A DNA stretch of 64,000 nucleotides from positions 27,557,213 through 27,621,212 of the forward strand of contig NC_090943.1 in assembly GCF_040807025.1 (NCBI RefSeq). Reading direction: 5' to 3'. The translations under genes and the position numbers were made by a program. Positions 60,901 through 64,000 of the stretch are shown here, one piece after another. The DNA comes from Struthio camelus (Eukaryota > Chordata > Aves > Struthioniformes > Struthionidae). Within the stretch, counting starts at the first letter, position 1. Each line of letters starts with the position of its first letter. The notes below the pieces were generated by a model, which had not been told where the DNA came from, searched no databases, and was given only the letters and a program-made list of their open reading frames with translations.

Positions 60901-62908
60901 ATATATGGTTGGTGCAATTATCTCACTTTCCATTGCACTGACAGGGTTGGATACCAAACAGCTGTAATTCCCAATGTCATCTTTTACAACAGGAAGAATT
61001 AAAAGTGTAGCGTTGTTTGATGAGAAGGTGTAATTAGGGCCAGCATGGAGACGCTTCCCATTTTTCATCCACTGGTAGACTACCCTTGTACCTTTTCCCA
61101 CAGTACATTTTAATGTCATATTCCCTACATACTCCACTACCCCTGAAGATGGTTCAGTGTGTACAATTGGCTTTGTAACAGGAACTGTAAAGTAAACAGA
61201 TATGAAGAGTTATAAAAGTGACTAGCCAATATAATATAGTCTTCACTGCCAGGATGATACAAATAGCAGTCATCATCTTCTCTGCAAAGAGCTCCTATTT
61301 CAAATTTTGATTGTGAAATATGGTTAAAGGTTGGAAAAAGAGGGTGAAATTCTCAGCTGGTGACTGTAAGAATTGGTCCAGGTACTTAAATAAAACCAGA
61401 CAGTTTCTTTTTGCTGGTAATACAACAAAGCCTGCCTCCACCTCCTGTCTCATGAGCAAAAGGCATTACCTGCAGCCACAAGAATGATCGAGTGCAAGGC
61501 ATGACAGTGCCCACAGTATGTGACTACCTCAGTATTATTGCCCAAGACTGGTCTTGGTCAAGACTGAGAATGACTGAAATAAATACACTGCTCATCAGGT
61601 CATGAGGATGACTGCAAACAGGCAAAGGCAGGGGAGTTTAGTGGCAGCTACAACTTTATCATGCTAACATGTCATTCATTTACTTATTTCTAGCCCAACA
61701 GTTACAGTACTCCATCCATATCATCTGTAACTTATAATAGTGTCTTATCATTCTTTTAGATCATTCTTTTCTATTTTCCTTTCTTATCTCCACTGGAAAG
61801 AGCAGAGTACTTTAAGAACTCAGATCAAGCATTTTTTTTTTAACAGATACAGGGTCACCAGCAACAGTCAATGACTCCCCTTTGATAATTACAGAAGGTA
61901 GGAGACATTGTAGGCCCGAGTAAAGCTCTAAAGTAATAAAAGAGAGAATGAAGGGCCATCAGCTCTCTTCTATCTGATTCTGGCTGTCCAGCATAGGGAA
62001 TGTGAAGTGCAATCAAATCTTTCAATAAAAAGACTGAAAATAGTGATCTACAAGAGCCTATAGGTGGGGTGAAATTTTGACCCCTCAAATTCCATTGTGT
62101 TCTTCCCTTATTTAGAGACACCTTGCCACAATCCTCTATCCTGCAGGCAGAATAAAATCCTGAGTTGGCAAATGGCTGCAGAATTTCCTCAGGGAACAGT
62201 TGTTTGGGAAAAAAGACTAAGAAAGTTAATGCATCCTCATAATTGATAGCACAATACAGCCTTTTGAAACATTATTTCTTATCAGTCTGACTAATTTCAT
62301 ATTAATTATTGATTTCTATACTCCTTCAATTTTTTACCTAGGACAAACATTAGTCAATGTACTAATTTTGTTTAAAGACGAAATATTGAACCATTCCCTC
62401 CTACAGCTGTAGCAAATAACATAACTTAATTGTTAGTATTTACTTGTGCACAGGTGGATTAAATTATATACTACTGTAGCTGGATTCTAAGAACTGGTAT
62501 TTCAAAACTATTGCAATTTTATTTGCAAAACGAACACACTGTATTTTACTGACTTACCATCAACAGCTACTTGAATCTTTTGACTGGCAGCTATTGTCCT
62601 ATTTCCACGGACATTGACTTTTACAATGTAATTGCCCTCATCACTGATATCTAATGGATTGATCATCAAAGACGCATTGGGTGGTGAAAGGGTAAACTTG
62701 TGCTGATATTCCAAGTCTGGAACTACCGTCTGATTTACAGAGCCAAGCAAGTATTTTGGATTAGTTTGAGGCTTCTCAAACAGCCAAATAATTTGGACTT
62801 CAGCAGCTGTAGTGTTGAAATTATAGTTAACAGTAAGATGGAGTGGTTGCCCCTCAATACCATGGATAGTATGAGATGGTACCGTCAGCTTTAAGGCAGA
62901 ACAAACAC
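45283..62908 (-). CDS. HEPACAM2: HEPACAM2 (HEPACAM family member 2, MIKI), exons 2-9; first exon not in window
   Basis: A spliced minus-strand gene with eight placed exons: 62,908-62,558; 61,184-60,900; 54,015-53,719; 48,826-48,701; 48,616-48,592; 48,468-48,431; 47,072-46,999; 45,399-45,283. Every junction is GT-AG and the reading phase is continuous, giving 1313 coding bases (436 residues plus stop), as expected for human HEPACAM2 (462 residues) minus its first exon. The product is a type I membrane protein: three Ig-like domains, one transmembrane helix and a cytoplasmic tail of about 75 residues. In human it is reported at the Golgi and at mitotic centrosomes, where it supports spindle assembly. 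Exon 2 starts in phase 1 just before the mature N-terminus, so the signal-peptide exon must lie upstream. I found no credible match in 62,909-64,000 and infer it is beyond the window. Confidence 0.93.
46999..47072 (-). CDS. HEPACAM2: HEPACAM2 exon 8 (cytoplasmic tail)
   Basis: A 74-base exon entered in phase 1 after ACTTTAG and closed by GTATGT in phase 0. It encodes HESASDDFGIYEFVAIPD and then LAGGSR, matching human HEDALDDFGIYEFVAFPD. The DDFGIYEFVA core is the best conserved tail motif. Confidence 0.93.
48431..48468 (-). CDS. HEPACAM2: HEPACAM2 exon 7 (38-base exon)
   Basis: Bounded by TTCTAG and GTAATG. It completes an arginine codon and encodes PETDYRKAQTFA, matching human PETEYRKAQTFS. 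It is entered in phase 2 and left in phase 1. The donor GTAATG is weaker than the others. Confidence 0.9.
48592..48616 (-). CDS. HEPACAM2: HEPACAM2 exon 6 (25-base microexon)
   Basis: A 25-base exon between TTTTTAG and GTATGA, encoding IQQKLQN plus split codons for V and R. Human has VIKQKLEGR at this place. It is flanked by very short introns of 84 and 123 bases, so exons 5, 6 and 7 lie within 400 bases. It is needed to keep frame between exons 5 and 7. Confidence 0.9.
48701..48826 (-). CDS. HEPACAM2: HEPACAM2 exon 5 (transmembrane segment)
   Basis: A 126-base exon between CACAG and GTATGT, phase 1 on both sides. It encodes the juxtamembrane GLEKLAQKGKSLSSLA, a hydrophobic helix of about 22 residues (VITGISLLLILVMAFLFLW) and the basic stop-transfer KRYQPYK. 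Human has the same GLEKLAQKGKSLS and KYQPYK words. Confidence 0.93.
48946..48984 (+). repeat. (AC)n microsatellite
   Basis: About 19 uninterrupted AC/CA dinucleotide units in HEPACAM2 intron 4, about 120 bases upstream of exon 5. Likely polymorphic. Confidence 0.95.
48988..49020 (+). repeat. (TATAC)n pentamer repeat
   Basis: Several TATAC/ATACT units directly follow the AC repeat, forming a compound microsatellite in HEPACAM2 intron 4. Confidence 0.85.
51678..51755 (+). repeat. Perfect 39-bp tandem duplication
   Basis: A 39-base unit starting ACAGACTGCAGG and ending GGCATTACTA occurs twice head to tail (51,678-51,716 and 51,717-51,755) with no mismatch. It lies in HEPACAM2 intron 4. The unit length is a multiple of three, so the overlapping non-coding open frames on both strands carry a 13-residue repeat by chance. 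Confidence 0.95.
53329..53404 (+). repeat. Local duplication flanking an AGTAAG hexamer repeat
   Basis: A segment beginning AAGAAACATAAAATTCTGCT and ending ATGTTTA appears at 53,329-53,357 and again at 53,378-53,404. Between them, four perfect AGTAAG units span 53,357-53,380. It lies in HEPACAM2 intron 4, about 300 bases downstream of exon 4. It looks like replication slippage. Confidence 0.85.
53719..54015 (-). CDS. HEPACAM2: HEPACAM2 exon 4 (third Ig-like domain)
   Basis: A 297-base exon between ATGCAG and GTAAGA, phase 1 on both sides. It begins with the shared tyrosine and GPYGLRVKSDKGLKVGAVF and encodes a C2-type Ig fold. The conserved cysteines are in ILFDCSADS and DYMCRAFNN, with the tryptophan in YSWIQRDD between them. 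N-glycosylation sequons are NTT and NVT. Human matches include GLKVGEVFTVD and EAILFDCSADS. Confidence 0.95.
56417..56440. repeat. Perfect 10-bp inverted repeat with GCAA loop
   Basis: TGAAATTAGC and its exact reverse complement flank GCAA. In plus-strand RNA this would form a 10-bp stem capped by a GNRA tetraloop. On the transcribed minus strand the loop is TTGC, so the special loop does not form in HEPACAM2 pre-mRNA. Confidence 0.7.
57129..57352 (-). other. Unrecognised open frame with signal-peptide-like start and terminal splice donor
   Basis: Within HEPACAM2 intron 3, on the gene strand, an ATG with A at -3 opens 73 codons starting MPYRMIAILVALPMFKSLTG, basic then hydrophobic like a signal peptide. 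The frame runs into ACT|GTAAGT (donor at 57,129-57,134), with a second donor-like GTAAGA seven bases further on; the TAA stop falls inside the first donor. Spliced there, the frame would leave in phase 2, which does not fit HEPACAM2 exons 4-6 (all phase 1) and fits only exon 7. I recognise no homologue. It may be an alternative first exon, part of another transcript, or chance. Confidence 0.2.
59730..59765 (+). repeat. A-rich low-complexity tract
   Basis: A-rich stretch with embedded AATAA words in HEPACAM2 intron 3. It could be a simple repeat or a retroposon tail, but no body is identified. Confidence 0.6.
60440..60760 (-). mobile_element. Ancient CR1/L3-type LINE remnant
   Basis: The plus strand carries diverged phrases typical of the reverse complement of CR1/L3 elements: GATGTCATTAATGAAAGTGTTAAACAAG (compare a common 'TTAATAAAGATGTTAAACAAG' phrase), then TGAGGAATACCACCAG (compare TGTGGAACCCCACTGG). 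The order and spacing fit. No coding capacity remains. It lies in HEPACAM2 intron 3, oriented with the gene. The call is from remembered consensus, without alignment. Confidence 0.5.
60900..61184 (-). CDS. HEPACAM2: HEPACAM2 exon 3 (second Ig-like domain)
   Basis: A 285-base exon between TTTACAG and GTAAGT, phase 1 on both sides. It starts PVTKPIVHTEPSSGVVEYVG and encodes a C2-type Ig domain with cysteines in MTLKCTVGKG and YSCLVSNP and the tryptophan in VYQWMKNGK. Sequons are NMT, NYT, NAT and NYS. Human shares VTKP, VEYVGNMTL, GNYSCLV and NPVS. Confidence 0.95.
61187..62555 (-). other. HEPACAM2: HEPACAM2 intron 2
   Basis: A 1.37-kb intron between exons 2 and 3, with GT at 62,556-62,557 and AG at 61,185-61,186. 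It contains an unremarkable 88-codon minus frame at 61,855-62,121 with no recognisable similarity. I see nothing else in it. Confidence 0.85.
62558..62908 (-). CDS. HEPACAM2: HEPACAM2 exon 2 (first, V-type Ig-like domain)
   Basis: A 351-base exon entered in phase 1 after TTATGCAG and left in phase 1 at GTAAGT. It encodes the mature N-terminus (CSALKLTVPSHTIHG) and a V-type Ig domain with IIWLFEKP, KYLLGSVNQTVVPDLEYQHK and DEGNYIVKVNVRGN. Human has IIWLFERP, KYLLGSVNKSVVPDLEYQHK and DEGNYIVKVNI. The B- and F-strand cysteines that normally form the Ig disulfide are absent (LHLTVNYNF and NYIVKVNV), as in human. Sequons are NTT, NQT, NAS and NRT. Confidence 0.95.
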
Positions 62909-62910
62909 CT

Positions 62911-64000
62911 GCATAAAAAAGAAACAACAAAAAAATAAACAAAGCCAAACCACAAATAGGAACACTGGAAAATTCAAATGAGAAATTCTCATAGAAAAAC
63001 AGAATTAAAACTTAACGCTTTTTTAAATGGCTGTGACTCAGATCTCAGGGAAGAAAGGGGAAAACTCTTACTGACTTCAGTGGAGTTTGATCTAGCTATA
63101 TAGCTCCAGCTTTAAAATTTATGGAAAGCCAAAATTGGAAAGGATATTTGTGATTCCTGGGTAGATGACTTTCTGTTGCTAAAAGTTTCACAAAAATGAG
63201 AAACGGTGCATTTACCTTATAGTTTTAAACATTTTCTCTTTAAAATTGTCCCAGTTTCTAGAGCTTACATTGTCTAACAGTCTTGGACTGCAGACACATT
63301 TTTTTTTTTTGTGTGGGTTTAGGTAGGGAGAAATTTCTTACTGTTATTTTGCCATTTGCACTGAGAAACTGACTGGAGTCTAACAAGTAGTGGTTTCATG
63401 AATTTGTCCTAATAAAATGATATGTAGTTACTATTGTTGAAGGCACTGCACACGTAAGACTGTATTCCAGAAACATTACTAAAATCACAAGTCAGTTATT
63501 GCAGTTGTAGGAAACAGCAGAATTAAAGTTTGCTGTTGATATGCACAAAAGCAAAATTTTGTGTTTCATGATTAATCCTATTCTCCAAGAATCCTGCCTC
63601 CTTTAGGGTGCAAAATGGCTACTGGTTCACTTCCTTGTCAGCCTCGCCATGTTTTATTTTATAATCCTATTTTATTGTGTCAGCCCTAGATTTATAGCAC
63701 ATTATTAAAATTTTGCTCTTAAGACTGAGTGATCAATTCCTATGTGAGCTTTTCCACAGTACTCTTCAGTACAGCAGCAGCGTGAAGCACTGACATTAAT
63801 GAATTGGTTTCACAACACCAGTATAATTGATAAGACTTTGCAGATAAGGAATTGAAGCATAAGGAATATTAACAGCAAAAGCGTCCACTGATTTTGGATT
63901 AACAGTTTGAGGCCTGGATTTTTCAAAACACAGTTACAAATAGCATTTACCGCGTTCAAGATACAACTCCTACTGACTTCAGTTATTACTTTGAGCACTC
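62911..64000 (-). other. HEPACAM2: HEPACAM2 intron 1 (partial)
   Basis: About 1.1 kb upstream of exon 2. I looked on the minus strand for a short signal-peptide exon ending in phase 1 at a donor and found none. The hydrophobic frame at 63,810-63,998 lacks a usable donor in the right place. The region is therefore read as intron, continuing past the window edge. A 10-T run sits near 63,300. Confidence 0.7.

Noticed and set aside
63810-63998. Hydrophobic minus-strand frame as the missing HEPACAM2 signal-peptide exon
   Set aside because: The hydrophobic part is at its end, there is no donor in phase 1, and it lacks similarity to the known N-terminus.
1-64000. tRNA, rRNA, snRNA or CRISPR features
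   Set aside because: No cloverleaf, box elements, snRNA-like sequence or regularly spaced repeat array was recognised on either strand.

Overview
The window reads as vertebrate nuclear DNA, most likely from a bird or another sauropsid. The evidence is large spliced genes with GT-AG introns, AT-rich non-coding sequence broken by one CpG island, very few recognisable transposons, and decayed fragments that look like CR1-type LINEs. There is no operon structure, CRISPR array or bacterial feature. The gene order matches the human 7q21 neighbourhood CDK6 - SAMD9/SAMD9L - HEPACAM2 - VPS50, with the two genes seen here in the same relative order and on the same strand.

Layout. 1-13.7 kb: AT-rich intergenic DNA with no supported coding exon. 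About 13.75-14.84 kb: a strong CpG island with a G-quadruplex-prone core and no attached recognised gene. 14.9-20.6 kb: intergenic, with a CR1-like remnant near 18.6 kb and a pyrimidine-rich block at 19.4-19.6 kb. 20.6-22.7 kb: probable 3' UTR and downstream flank of SAMD9L. 22,668-27,452 (minus): an intact single-exon SAMD9L reading frame of 1594 codons. 27.5-31 kb: probable 5' intron(s) and promoter side of SAMD9L, with a consensus interferon-stimulated response element at 30,488. 31-43.7 kb: intergenic. 43.7-64 kb (minus): HEPACAM2, for which eight exons (2-9 by comparison with human) were placed from splice sites, reading phase and similarity. They encode 436 residues: three immunoglobulin-like domains, one transmembrane helix and a cytoplasmic tail. 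The signal-peptide exon was not found and probably lies beyond 64,000.

The two genes do not form one pathway. SAMD9L is an interferon-linked antiviral and growth-restraining cytoplasmic protein. HEPACAM2 (MIKI) is an Ig-superfamily membrane protein linked to mitotic progression. In humans both lie in the 7q segment lost in monosomy 7/del(7q) myeloid disease, so this window shows that linkage also exists outside mammals. Only one SAMD9-family gene is present, whereas most placental mammals carry a tandem pair.

The points most worth a second look are the orphan CpG island, the interferon element upstream of SAMD9L, the lysine-less P-loop in SAMD9L, a signal-peptide-like open frame ending on a splice donor inside HEPACAM2 intron 3, and a few dense short-repeat or hairpin structures. 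I found no clearly undescribed system.
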